A stretch of 64,000 nt of DNA from Longimicrobiales bacterium (GTDB taxonomy: Bacteria; Gemmatimonadota; Gemmatimonadetes; Longimicrobiales; Gaopeijiaceae), in the NCBI GenBank assembly GCA_951828585.1, contig OX639991.1, positions 3,888,001-3,952,000 on the forward strand. Direction: 5' to 3'. Position numbers and translations under genes: made by a program. Of the stretch, positions 9,040 to 17,393 are shown piece after piece (the stretch's first letter is position 1; the number at the start of each line of letters is the position of its first letter). A model generated the notes under the pieces. The model searched no databases and had not been told where the DNA came from. It saw only the letters and a program-made list of their open reading frames with translations.

Positions 9040-9372
9040 CTACAGGTGCTGCTCGATCTTCTGTTGCAGCTGCGCCTTCGGCACCGCCCCGATGACCGTG
9101 TCGACGTGCTCACCGTCCTTGAAGAAGAGGACGCTCGGGATCGACCTGACCCCGAAGCGCATCGATGTGGACATGTTCGTGTCCACGTCCACCTTGCCGA
9201 CCCGGACCCGTCCCGCGAAGTCATCTGCCAGTTGAGTGACGAACGGTGCGATCAGCCTGCACGGCCCGCACCACTCGGCCCAGAAGTCGACCATGGAAAG
9301 GCCGCCGTGATCCTCGATCTGTTCCTTGAAGTTGTCGTCGGTGATGGTGACGACGTTTGCGCTGTCCGCCAT
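9040..9372 (-). CDS. trxA: Thioredoxin
   Basis: This is a 110-residue classical thioredoxin that reduces protein disulfides in the cytoplasm using electrons from thioredoxin reductase. The active site is FWAEWCGPCRLIAP, the conserved cis-Pro is in RSIPSVLFF, and the DDNFKEQI start is typical. The ATG at 9370-9372 gives normal length; the long upstream extension to 9903 reads antisense into the epimerase gene and is a shadow. It is divergently arranged with the epimerase gene across about 60 bp. Confidence 0.96.
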   Translation of the reverse strand: MADSANVVTITDDNFKEQIEDHGGLSMVDFWAEWCGPCRLIAPFVTQLADDFAGRVRVGKVDVDTNMSTSMRFGVRSIPSVLFFKDGEHVDTVIGAVPKAQLQQKIEQHL

Positions 9373-9433
9373 GATTCGATGTCCTTGAGTGAAGTGACCT
9401 GACCGTGATCCTGCCTGGAAATCTCCCCATGTA

Positions 9434-9955
9434 TTGTACACAGAGAAGGCCGGTAAGTTGAACACGAGGGAACCCGGGAGCCCCGGCGGTGGTGGGAGAA
9501 CGCGGGCCGGGGCGGACGCGGGCGAAGGGCGGCCGCCGGGAACTCGTGCGGGGCCCGTTGGCCTGCCGGGCGCGGAGTTCGACCACGTGGCGATCGCGGT
9601 GCGGTCGTTCGACGATGTGCTGCCGCTGCTGGAGGGGGTGGCCGGCGTGGCCGCGACGACACCGGTGCGGGTAGAGTCGCAGGGCGTGGAGGTGTGCTTC
9701 GTGGGGCAGGTGGAGCTGATCCGGCCGCTGGCGGAGGACAGCGGGGTGGCGCGGTTCATCGAGCGGCGCGGGCCGGGGCTGCACCACATCGCGTACCGGG
9801 TGGCGGATGTGGAGGCCGCGATGGAGGCACTGTCCGCCGAGGGCCACCGCTTCACTTCGGAGGGGCCGATGGTGGGCGCCGGGGGGCACAGGATCGCGTT
9901 CATGCATCCGAAGTCGGCGGGGGGAGTGCTGGTGGAGTTGGTGGAGGCCCACTGA
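9434..9955 (+). CDS. mce: Methylmalonyl-CoA epimerase (VOC superfamily)
   Basis: This enzyme interconverts (R)- and (S)-methylmalonyl-CoA in propionate and branched-chain acyl metabolism. The glyoxalase-fold motifs are clear: FDHVAIAVRSFDD, VELIRPLAEDSGVARFI, GPGLHHIAYRVADVEAAM and GHRIAFMHPKSAGGVLVELVE, with metal-binding His and Glu in the usual places. The first 45 residues are low-complexity and unlike family members, so the start is uncertain. A TTG at 9434 opens the frame and another TTG at 9458 is possible. No mutase genes are nearby. Confidence 0.85.
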   Translation: MYTEKAGKLNTREPGSPGGGGRTRAGADAGEGRPPGTRAGPVGLPGAEFDHVAIAVRSFDDVLPLLEGVAGVAATTPVRVESQGVEVCFVGQVELIRPLAEDSGVARFIERRGPGLHHIAYRVADVEAAMEALSAEGHRFTSEGPMVGAGGHRIAFMHPKSAGGVLVELVEAH

Positions 9956-10000
9956 CGTCGATGTCCCGGGCAACTCGGAACCCGATGTCACCGGCCCGCG

Positions 10001-10676
10001 TCAATTCACGGCCCGGGCGACCCGGAAACCCAGGTCCACGTTCCGGACCCCGGCCGAGGCCCCGAAGCGAAACGCCGAACTGAGGTTCCCCGGAATGCCG
10101 CTCCAGGACCCGCCGCGCAACACACGCTGGGACCAATCCCCCGACTCCCGGGCGCTGCCGTCTTGCGGGGGGCCCCCGCATGGTCCCCGTTCCAGCAATC
10201 CTCGGTCCATTCCCACACGTTGCTCCGCCTCCGTCAGCAGCCGGTATTGCGTCCCCGTTTCCCGTGACAACCACCGCAGATAATTCTGCGCGTCCTCCGA
10301 GTTCACTTTCATCACCGAACGGCTCCCCCGCCCCCAGCCCTCATCCCCCGGACGGTATTGACCGCACCCCCCCGCCTCCACGCAAGCATCGCACTCCGCC
10401 ATCGTCACCTCGTGCACCCCCAGCCGCGAACGGCAACCCGATCGTCACCCGGTGCAGAGGTCTTTCGGCGTCATCCCGTCCCTCCTCCGATGCCGGAGAG
10501 CCCATCATGAAGCTCCCCGCCGGGACCACTACCATCTTCGGGCATGCGGCGCAGTCCTGGAACTGCTGCCCCACCTCCTGTGCCAACGCCGACCGGGCGG
10601 GGAGAGCGTGCGCGGGCAGGACCAGGAGCAGAGCGAGGAAGGGTGGCCTGATTTCGAATTGACTGGATCGAAGCAT
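10001..10676 (-). pseudogene. Decayed SUMF1/formylglycine-enzyme-like protein gene
   Basis: The N-terminal part reads from an ATG at 10674-10676: a signal peptide, then [20 protein letters not shown], matching the intact paralogue at 11756-12574. In the C-run near 10417-10421 the frame shifts, and the continuation ([34 protein letters not shown]) is in another frame. About 50 residues are then missing relative to the paralogue: TEAE is followed almost at once by the VWEWTEDCWNGD region, which sits in a further frame. The C-terminus returns with QRVLRGGSW and GFRVARAVN. A frameshift plus an internal deletion make this a pseudogene. Confidence 0.8.
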
Positions 10677-10890
10677 CTGCTGGACCTCGGTGGCGGTGAG
10701 GCGGGGACGGCTGTTCAAGGCGCCGCGTGATTCGCGAAGGCGTGCAAATGGAATGGGCGAGTCAGAAGGATTGTAGTCCGCGCGTGACAGAATGCAGCCG
10801 GAGATTGCTTCCCGACGCCCGCGGGCGTTCCCTGCGGCCCGCGGCCGCCTCGGCGGGGCAAGTACGCTATTTGAACTAGAGATTCCATTC

Positions 10891-10941
10891 TTACCCCCTC
10901 CCCAACCCCACCTCCTCCACCAGCTACCGCCCGTCATCGAT
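10891..10941 (-). pseudogene. Relic of the C-terminus of the adjacent lipoprotein gene
   Basis: Minus-strand codons read DDGR, stop, [10 protein letters not shown], stop. The neighbouring gene ends with [17 protein letters not shown]. The Trp codon has become TAG. This is the surviving tail of a second copy and suggests that the SUMF1-like gene and the lipoprotein gene were once duplicated as a unit. The rest of 10677-10975 holds no recognisable gene. Confidence 0.6.
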
Positions 10942-10975
10942 CGCATCGGACATGGACAGACCCTTGGCTGGCACC

Positions 10976-11482
10976 TCATCCCGTCAGCCGCCCCAGCCCC
11001 ACCTCCTCCACGAGCCATCTCCCATCGCCCGTCCATACCAGGACGAAGGGGACGGTAACGTCCCGTTCCGCCACCGTGTTCAGCTCAACCTCGATACGTC
11101 TGGCCGGTCGGCCCTTTCCCGCGACCTCCTCCTGCGCTCCCACACGATAGGACTGGTGCGCGAGGAGGGCGGCCATGAGGTCCATGCGGAGTTCGACCTC
11201 CGCCGCCGTGGGACAACGCTCGCCCAGCCCGATCCATGAACCGATCCGCCGGAACCCGCACCCGATCGCGCCGCCGGCTTCGCCGATCGGACCGTCCCCG
11301 GTGCCGAAGCGCGCGGACATGGCCGCGTGGTCACGGCGGTTGGCCGCGTCGAGGAACTCAGCGACCACGCGGGCGGGTTCCAGGGGCGGTTCCGGATTGG
11401 GCAAAGGCCCGTGTGCGTTGTGAGCGGCGGCCCCGCTGCATCCGGCCAGCGCCAGCAGCGCAAGCCACGGCACCGCCTTCAC
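10976..11482 (-). CDS. Small lipoprotein, NTF2-like
   Basis: This is a lipoprotein of about 168 residues. The signal is [13 protein letters not shown], with the lipobox Cys near residue 16. A helix-rich domain ([20 protein letters not shown]) resembles the start of NTF2-like or SnoaL-like folds, and a C-terminal beta part ends [15 protein letters not shown]. The GTG at 11480-11482 has GGAGG eight bases upstream, which favours it over the ATG at 11539. It lies between the decayed and the intact SUMF1-like genes. The function is unknown; the fold assignment is inferred from pattern only. Confidence 0.6.
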   Translation of the reverse strand: MKAVPWLALLALAGCSGAAAHNAHGPLPNPEPPLEPARVVAEFLDAANRRDHAAMSARFGTGDGPIGEAGGAIGCGFRRIGSWIGLGERCPTAAEVELRMDLMAALLAHQSYRVGAQEEVAGKGRPARRIEVELNTVAERDVTVPFVLVWTGDGRWLVEEVGLGRLTG

Positions 11483-11574
11483 GTCTCGGTCCTCCGCGGC
11501 GGAAACCAGCCCGCCACCTTTCCTCCGTTTCCACAGCATCGTGCTCCCCGCCTCGGTCGTTGCAGGTCATTGGC

Positions 11575-11627
11575 CCAGCCCGTGGACCGGATTCCCCGGC
11601 ATTCGCACGGCCTTGTCCACGGACTGG
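11575..11627. repeat. REP-like palindrome (short form)
   Basis: The left arm CAGCCCGTGGAC at 11576-11587 and the right arm GTCCACGGACTG at 11615-11626 pair with one mismatch around a GC-rich loop containing CCCCGGCATTCG. The same arms occur near 18772, 20404-20423, 38394-38431, 44685-44712, 45131-45176 and 56620-56645. Confidence 0.7.
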
Positions 11628-11652
11628 AGGGGGATCCATCCCCCATGCGACT

Positions 11653-11706
11653 GCCCGACAATCTGACTGCGGCGATCAGCGCGTCGTCAGCAACCTGCGC
11701 GCCATG
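11653..11706 (-). pseudogene. Stray fragment of clpB
   Basis: The bases CGACAATCTG, then GCGGCGATCAGCG, then TCGTCAG recur at the same spacing inside clpB near 14181-14217. The fragment is in clpB orientation and lies about 2.5 kb away from its match. No open frame is associated with it. Confidence 0.5.
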
Positions 11707-11755
11707 GGTTTCGCGGACAGACCCGCGCCCCTCTCCCGAGTATGCGCGGGGGTGG

Positions 11756-12574
11756 TCAATTCATGTTTCGGGCGACCCGGAAACCGACGTTCTTGGCTCG
11801 GAAGCCGACCAGACTCCAGCCGCGGACCGCCGAACGGGACCCCGGTTCGTCCCAGTACCAGGAACCGCCGCGCAGCACGCGATAGGAACAATAGCCCGAC
11901 CGCCAGGCACTCCCGTCGGCCGGGGCTCCCAAATAGTTGTCGTTCCAGCAATCCTCCGTCCATTCCCATACGTTCCCCAGCACGTCATAAAGGCCGAAGG
12001 GATTTGGCTCGACGGAACCCACCGGCGCGGTTCCATAGTCCGGGCAATCAGTTTGAAAGCTGCGCTCAATCGCGAACTGGCACGCCCTCGACCATTTCCT
12101 CCCATAGGGCCACCCATACCTCCACGTCCCGGCACGCGCCGCATACTCCCACTCCGCTTCGCTCAACAACCGGTACTGTTCTCCCGTGCGTCGCGACAAC
12201 CACCGCACATACGCCTGCGCATCCGTCCAACTCACGTGGATCACCGGACGGCGGCCCCGGCCCCACCCTTCGTCTTCCGGCTCATGACTCTCGCAGCCAC
12301 CCGCCCTCACACACGCGTCCCACTCGGCAAAGGTCACTTCGTACACGCCCACCGCAAACGGCAACTCTATATCCACCCGGTGCGCAGGGGTTTCATCTCC
12401 CTCTGTCCCAAACGACCCCATTCTGAAGCTCCCTCCTGGCACCACCACCATTTCGGGGCAGGCGGCGCAGTCGGTGAAGACCTCACCGGGTCCAAGCTCC
12501 TCCTGGGCTGCGGCGGGAGGAACGACGGCCAGCAGGAGCGTGCTCGCCAGCGTGCTTCGTGCGAGTGCGTGCAT
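11756..12574 (-). CDS. SUMF1/FGE-sulfatase-domain secreted protein
   Basis: This 272-residue protein has a signal peptide (LASTLLLAVVPPAAAQ) and a complete formylglycine-generating-enzyme-like domain: CPEMVVVPGGSFRMGS, AHRVDIELPFAVGVYEVT, YVRWLSRRTGEQYRLLSEAE, LGNVWEWTEDCW and RVLRGGSWYWDEPGSRSA. The paired Cys near the RGGS loop that true sulfatase-maturing enzymes use are absent (RGGSWYWDEPGS). It is therefore better read as a SUMF1-fold protein of unknown function than as a sulfatase activator. The ATG at 12572-12574 has GGAGA just upstream; an ATG at 12598 is an alternative. A decayed paralogue lies at 10001-10676. Confidence 0.82.
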   Translation of the reverse strand: MHALARSTLASTLLLAVVPPAAAQEELGPGEVFTDCAACPEMVVVPGGSFRMGSFGTEGDETPAHRVDIELPFAVGVYEVTFAEWDACVRAGGCESHEPEDEGWGRGRRPVIHVSWTDAQAYVRWLSRRTGEQYRLLSEAEWEYAARAGTWRYGWPYGRKWSRACQFAIERSFQTDCPDYGTAPVGSVEPNPFGLYDVLGNVWEWTEDCWNDNYLGAPADGSAWRSGYCSYRVLRGGSWYWDEPGSRSAVRGWSLVGFRAKNVGFRVARNMN

Positions 12575-12635
12575 TGCGGGTCTCCGGGCATGGGGCATTG
12601 GCGCAGAGCTGTGATTACATGTCGTACACCGGCTA

Positions 12636-15308
12636 CTATGGTTTCGGTCCTGTGGCGGAATCAAGCCCCTCCCCCACCCCCAGAAACAGCAGCCCGTCAC
12701 CATCCCCACCCTTCTCCACCCGCACCACACTCCCCGCCACCACCCCCCCATCCAGAATCCCCATCGCCAGCGGGTCCTGCACCAGACGCTGCACCGCCCG
12801 CTTGAGCGGCCGCGCCCCGAACGCGGGATCGTACCCCTCCTTCGCGATCACCTCCTTCGCCCCCTCCGAAACCTCCAGCACCACATCCTGCCCCGCTGCC
12901 AGCTTCACCACCCGCTCCAGCTGCAGATTCACGATCTCCTGCAACTCACTCCGGGACAGTGGCTTGAACACCACCACATCATCCACCCGGTTAAGGAACT
13001 CGGGCCGGAAATACTCCTTCAGCCGCCCTCTCACCATCTCTTCGACGCCGCGCCAAGCCGCGGGATCGGACCGCGCCGCGCCGCCAGGCCCGGTTCGTCC
13101 CACCCCGGCCCGCTCAGCCCCCACCAGAATCTCTGGCCCGGCGATGTTCGAGGTCATGATGATGACGGTGTTGCGGAAGTCGACCGTGCGGCCCTGCCCA
13201 TCGGTGAGGCGGCCGTCGTCGAGGATCTGCAGGAAGATGTTGAAGACCTTGGTGTGCGCCTTCTCGACCTCGTCGAAGAGGACGACCGCGTGGGGGCGGC
13301 GGCGCACGGCCTCGGTGAGCTGGCCGCCCTCGTCGTAGCCCACGTAGCCGGGCGGGGCCCCCACGAGCCGCGACACCGAGTGCGCTTCCATGTATTCGGA
13401 CATGTCCAGGCGCACCATCGCGCGCTCGTCGTTGAAGAGGAACGCGGCCAGGGCGCGCGCGGTCTCGGTCTTCCCCACCCCGGTTGGCCCCAGGAAGAGG
13501 AACGAGCCGATGGGGCGGTTGGGGTCCTGGATACCCGCGCGGGCACGGCGAACCGCCCGCGACACCGCGCTCAACGCCTTCTGCTGGCCGATGACGCGCT
13601 TGCCGAGCAGCTCTTCCAGGCCCGTCAGCCGCTTCCGCTCCGAGTCCATCAGCCGCGTCACCGGGATCCCGGTCCACTCCGCGACCACCTCGGCGATGTC
13701 GTCGGGAGTCACCTCCTCTTTCAGGAACTTCCCCTCGGCCTGGAGCCCTGCGAGCCGTTCCTCGGCCTTCTCGATATCCGCCTGCGCGGCCGGGATCTCC
13801 GAGTACTGGATCTCGGCGGCGCGGGCCAGTTCGCCAGCCCGCGTCGCCTGTTCGGCCTCGGTGCGCAGCCCGTCCACCCGCTCCTTGATCTCCTGGATGC
13901 GCGCGATCTGGATCTTCTCGGCCTGCCAGCGCGCCTTCATGGACTGGCTGGACTCGCGCAGTTCGGATAGCTCGGCCTCGATCCCGCCAAGCCGCTCGAG
14001 CGCACCCCGGTCATCCTCGCGGGCCAGCGCCTGCTTCTCGATCTCGAGTTGGATGATCTTGCGCTCCACTTCGTCGATCTCCTGGGGGAGGGAGTCGATT
14101 TCGATGCGCAGACGGCTCCCGGCCTCGTCCATCAGGTCGATGGCCTTGTCGGGCAGGAACCGTCCCCCCACGTACCTGTCCGACAATCTGGCCGCGGCGA
14201 TCAGCGAATCGTCAGTGATGCGGACGCCGTGGTGGACCTCGTAGCGCTCGCGGATACCGCGCAGGATGGTGATGGTGTCCTCGACCGAGGTGGGGGCGAC
14301 GTAGACGGGCTGGAAACGGCGCTCCAGCGCGGGATCCTTCTCCACGTGCTTGCGGTACTCGCCCAGAGTGGTCGCGCCGATCATGCGCAGGTCGCCCCGG
14401 GCGAGGGCGGGCTTGACCATGTTGCCCGCGTCGACCGCGCCCTCGGCCGCGCCGGCCCCCACGATGGTGTGCAGTTCGTCGATGAAGAGGATGTAGTGCC
14501 CGTCGGCCTCGGTGACCTCCTTGATGACGGCCTTCATGCGCTCCTCGAAGTCGCCCCGGTACTTGGCGCCCGCGAGCATGGCCGAGATGTCGAGGGAGAC
14601 GAGCTTCTTGCCGCTGAGCGAAGTGGGCACGTCGCCCGCCACGATGCGCTGCGCCAGCCCCTCGGCGATCGCGGTCTTGCCGACGCCGGGCTCGCCCATG
14701 AGCACCGGGTTGTTCTTGGTGCGGCGGGCCAGGACCTTCATGACGCGGCGGATCTCGTCGTCGCGGCCGATGACGGGGTCGAGCTTGCCGCGCCGGGCGC
14801 GCTCGGTGAGGTCGTGGGAGTAGCGGGCCAGCGCCTGGTACTTGTCCTCGGGGTTCTGGTCGGTGACGCGGTGGGAGCCGCGGATGGCCGCGAGCGCGGT
14901 GTCGAGGCGGTCGCGGGTGACGCCGTGGTCCCTGAGGATGCGGGCGGCGTCGCCCTTGCCGGCGGCGAGGCCGATGAGGAGATGCTCGGTGGAGACGTAG
15001 GCGTCGTCCAGGTTGCGGGCGGCCTCCTCGGCCAGGTCGAAGGTCTTGCGGAGTTCGCGGGAGACGCCGGGGACGGCTCCGCCGCTGACGCGGGCTCGGC
15101 GGGCGAGTTCGGTGTCGACGGCGGCGGCGACCCGATCGGGTGCGACTTCGAGCTTCTCGAGTACGGGCGCGACGATGCCGTCTTCCTGTTCGATCAGGGC
15201 CTTGAGGAGGTGGGCGCCCTCGATCTCGGGGTGTCCGCTGGTGCGGGCGTTCTTGGCGGCGGCCGAGACGGCTTCGGCGGCCTTTACGGTGAGTCGGTCC
15301 ATGTTCAT
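12636..15308 (-). CDS. clpB: ATP-dependent disaggregase ClpB
   Basis: ClpB threads aggregated proteins through a hexameric ring with DnaK in the cytoplasm. At 890 residues it is slightly longer than usual. Order: Clp N-domain (1-150), first AAA+ with Walker [17 protein letters not shown] and Walker B LFIDELHT, middle coiled coil (about 410-530), second AAA+ with [15 protein letters not shown] and [11 protein letters not shown], sensor NTVIIMTSN, and the C-terminal D2-small domain. An insert ([19 protein letters not shown], near residues 735-755) lies just after the sensor. The start [10 protein letters not shown] has CCGGAG upstream. Regulation is probably via the palindromes at 15346-15402. 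Two fragments of this gene lie elsewhere (11653-11706, 22168-22213). Confidence 0.96.
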   Translation of the reverse strand: MNMDRLTVKAAEAVSAAAKNARTSGHPEIEGAHLLKALIEQEDGIVAPVLEKLEVAPDRVAAAVDTELARRARVSGGAVPGVSRELRKTFDLAEEAARNLDDAYVSTEHLLIGLAAGKGDAARILRDHGVTRDRLDTALAAIRGSHRVTDQNPEDKYQALARYSHDLTERARRGKLDPVIGRDDEIRRVMKVLARRTKNNPVLMGEPGVGKTAIAEGLAQRIVAGDVPTSLSGKKLVSLDISAMLAGAKYRGDFEERMKAVIKEVTEADGHYILFIDELHTIVGAGAAEGAVDAGNMVKPALARGDLRMIGATTLGEYRKHVEKDPALERRFQPVYVAPTSVEDTITILRGIRERYEVHHGVRITDDSLIAAARLSDRYVGGRFLPDKAIDLMDEAGSRLRIEIDSLPQEIDEVERKIIQLEIEKQALAREDDRGALERLGGIEAELSELRESSQSMKARWQAEKIQIARIQEIKERVDGLRTEAEQATRAGELARAAEIQYSEIPAAQADIEKAEERLAGLQAEGKFLKEEVTPDDIAEVVAEWTGIPVTRLMDSERKRLTGLEELLGKRVIGQQKALSAVSRAVRRARAGIQDPNRPIGSFLFLGPTGVGKTETARALAAFLFNDERAMVRLDMSEYMEAHSVSRLVGAPPGYVGYDEGGQLTEAVRRRPHAVVLFDEVEKAHTKVFNIFLQILDDGRLTDGQGRTVDFRNTVIIMTSNIAGPEILVGAERAGVGRTGPGGAARSDPAAWRGVEEMVRGRLKEYFRPEFLNRVDDVVVFKPLSRSELQEIVNLQLERVVKLAAGQDVVLEVSEGAKEVIAKEGYDPAFGARPLKRAVQRLVQDPLAMGILDGGVVAGSVVRVEKGGDGDGLLFLGVGEGLDSATGPKP

Positions 15309-15345
15309 CGGTCATCTATCTCCGGTTGCGATTCGGTTGGCGAAG

Positions 15346-15402
15346 CTGCCATTTTGGCAGGGTTGGGGGGGTCGTGGGCGCCGGAATCTGCCAATATGGC
15401 AG
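15346..15402. promoter_or_regulatory. Two perfect CTGCCA-N3-TGGCAG palindromes upstream of clpB
   Basis: CTGCCATTTTGGCAG (15346-15360) and CTGCCAATATGGCAG (15388-15402) are perfect 6-bp dyads whose centres are 42 bp apart, four helical turns. On the minus strand each is preceded by CAACC. They lie 37-94 bases before the clpB start, a good position for an operator or activator pair. A third perfect copy is at 18729-18743 and a half copy near 20883. It is not CIRCE or HAIR. Confidence 0.55.
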
Positions 15403-15719
15403 GGTTGCGGGGGTGTGAATCACGGCAGGGAATCGTCCAAAGTTATACAGGACTGCACGATCTGCGCTTCCTGCCGTTGAACCAAGCCTTGCTCCATCGT
15501 GTCGCGAAAGCGGGAAAGTCGGACTTGAACGGCGAGAGTCCCGCCCGCACATGTTGTTTTCTTGAAAACCGGACAGACCATGTGTCAAGACCCGCCATAC
15601 CCCATTTGTTCCTGACACGGCCTTGCGAGAATCCGGGGGGGGGGTACCCTTAGTACGGTTCGGGACTGGTCGAGGGCCGGACGACATGTGTACACTCCAC
15701 GAGAGGAGAATCATCATTC
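15403..15719. other. Intergenic region without a recognised gene
   Basis: This stretch lies between divergent clpB and the Cys-rich secreted protein. No convincing open frame, tRNA or terminator was seen. A run of nine G bases near 15637 and a purine-rich ribosome site just before 15720 are the only notable marks. Confidence 0.5.
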
Positions 15720-16166
15720 ATGAAGATCCGAAATCTGTTCCCGTTGCTGTTGGTGGCCATGGCGGCCGTGGCCGCGATGCCGGAGAGGGCATCGGCGCAA
15801 GGATGCTGGTACTGCGACGAGTGCTGGTGGGGAGAGGAAGGAAGGAGTTGCGTGCTGATGATTCCCTTTCCGCTTATTGGGTTCAGGAACTGCCACCAGG
15901 ACGCTCCATGCGATTGCTATATGAAACCAGAGGACTACGGCTTCTGCCACCTTGCACTTACCGCGGCCGAGACAGCGGAATACGAGACGGAGTTGGCGGA
16001 AACGCTGGCGGCCATCCGGGCCAACCGGTCCATCCCGGCGGACGGTAGCTTCTTCTACGCGAAGCGTGGCTCCGAATTCGTAGTCAGGCGCAAGTGTGAT
16101 GTCGCCGAAGTGGGCCGGGTTGCGATTTCCGAGGTCGAACCCGTGTCGGTCCTGGGTGCCGGATAG
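15720..16166 (+). CDS. Small Cys-rich secreted protein of unknown function
   Basis: This 148-residue protein has a clear signal peptide (LFPLLLVAMAAVAAM, cleavage after ERASAQ). The next 65 residues hold clustered cysteines (GCWYCDEC, SCVLM, NCHQDAPCDCYM, GFCHL), suggesting a disulfide-stabilised or metal-binding domain. A short helical region (LTAAETAEYETELAETLAAI) and a beta tail with one further Cys follow. GAGAGGAG lies upstream of the ATG at 15720. The next gene starts immediately after the stop, so the two are probably co-transcribed. No family was recognised. Confidence 0.7.
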   Translation: MKIRNLFPLLLVAMAAVAAMPERASAQGCWYCDECWWGEEGRSCVLMIPFPLIGFRNCHQDAPCDCYMKPEDYGFCHLALTAAETAEYETELAETLAAIRANRSIPADGSFFYAKRGSEFVVRRKCDVAEVGRVAISEVEPVSVLGAG

Positions 16167-17372
16167 ATGGTGGGGTTGTGGTCAGGGGACCCCAAGGGTC
16201 TCGCGTTCCTGGCGCTGACCCTGCTTCTCGCCGCCTGCGGCGACCGGCCATCACAGTCCGCCGATCAGCCGGACACACCCTGGCTCTCGGAACCGGAGTT
16301 CCAATTCGGCGATGCCTTCGCCGGAGACGCCCTCTTCGGCTTCATACCCTCCCTGCGCGTCAGCCCGGATGGCCGCCGTGTCTACGTCCTTGAACCCTAC
16401 GAGGCGCAGGTATCGGTCTGGACGCCCGGCGGCCGGCGCCTCTTTGACGTGGGTGGCGCCGGTGAGGGCCCCGGCGACTTCATGCTGCCCTACCGCATCC
16501 ACCTCGGCGACTCCTGGTTCTACGTCCGCGACCGGTCGCGATTCACGTACTTCTCCAACGACGGGAAGGTTCTGAGGACGGTTCCCAGCCCGCCCACGTC
16601 GGTAGGCTACCGGGGACTCCCGATTCGGGTGAACGCCCATCTTGCCGACGGGAGCTTCGTGGGCTTTCCAAGTATTCCGGCTTCAATGGAAATGGGCACT
16701 TGGGGCGATGACCCCATCACGAACCGGCCGGTGTCATGGATCCGCGAGACCTCTTCGGGGTGGAGGCATGATCCTGTGTTTTGGCAGAACATCCGCAACC
16801 GAACCTTGCTGGTGGCCGAGGATGGGGGTTACCACTTTACCGCGCAACCCTACTCGGATGGAGACATTTACCGGGAGGATCCGGGTGCCGGGAGCGTCGT
16901 GGTCGCCCGCCGCGCCGGGGAGCACCTGGGGCCGGGGGAGACCGAGCTGATTGAAGTGAGCGCACCGGGTGACACGGTGTGGAAGCGTCGCATGGAGTTT
17001 GATCCCGTCCGGCTGACCCGGCCCATGGTGGACGCGGCAATCGACGACTGGAGATCCGTGGTGGACGAATCCCGCCGTCCTTCTCGCGAGGCGGTCGAAA
17101 ACGCGCTACACCTTCCCGAGTACCTGCCCGCAGTCAAGACCTTCCATTTGACGTCCTCCGGTCACGTCTGGATTCAGAGTCACGAGCGGCGGGACACGCT
17201 CAGCGTCTGGTATTTGCTCGAACGAGGCGACGACGAGTCCCCTCCGCGGCCTGTCCTGCTGCCCGAGGCGTTCCAGTTGATGGACGCGACCGAGACCCAC
17301 GTTTGGGGCGTGTGGAAGGATGAACTGGACATCAACTATGTTGTGGGGCGGCGGTTGGTTCCAGTTGGCTGA
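16167..17372 (+). CDS. Six-bladed beta-propeller lipoprotein
   Basis: This 401-residue protein has a signal ending in a lipobox (LAFLALTLLLAAC, Cys near residue 24) and a propeller-type domain with NHL-like blade motifs: IPSLRVSPDGRRVYVLEP, VSVWTPGGRRLFDVGGAGEGPGDF and TETHVWGVWKDELDINYVVG. GGxGEGPGDF is the usual signature of the 6-bladed beta-propeller proteins abundant in this phylum. It is probably anchored in the periplasmic or outer-membrane face; no ligand is known. The ATG directly follows the stop of the Cys-rich protein. A close paralogue follows in tandem. Confidence 0.8.
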   Translation: MVGLWSGDPKGLAFLALTLLLAACGDRPSQSADQPDTPWLSEPEFQFGDAFAGDALFGFIPSLRVSPDGRRVYVLEPYEAQVSVWTPGGRRLFDVGGAGEGPGDFMLPYRIHLGDSWFYVRDRSRFTYFSNDGKVLRTVPSPPTSVGYRGLPIRVNAHLADGSFVGFPSIPASMEMGTWGDDPITNRPVSWIRETSSGWRHDPVFWQNIRNRTLLVAEDGGYHFTAQPYSDGDIYREDPGAGSVVVARRAGEHLGPGETELIEVSAPGDTVWKRRMEFDPVRLTRPMVDAAIDDWRSVVDESRRPSREAVENALHLPEYLPAVKTFHLTSSGHVWIQSHERRDTLSVWYLLERGDDESPPRPVLLPEAFQLMDATETHVWGVWKDELDINYVVGRRLVPVG

Positions 17373-17393
17373 ACCCGGCTGCGAAGTAACGTT

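Noticed and set aside
10976-11036. Gene beginning at 11036 that joins the lipoprotein tail with the decayed SUMF1 N-terminus
   Set aside because: It is a chance frame over relic and intergenic sequence; the real N-terminus of the decayed gene is at 10676.
11756-12574. Annotating the SUMF1-like protein as a sulfatase-activating enzyme
   Set aside because: The Cys pair needed for formylglycine generation is absent near RGGSW and no sulfatase gene is nearby.
15403-15719. A tRNA or small RNA gene in the clpB upstream gap
   Set aside because: No cloverleaf, T-loop motif or terminator could be found by eye.
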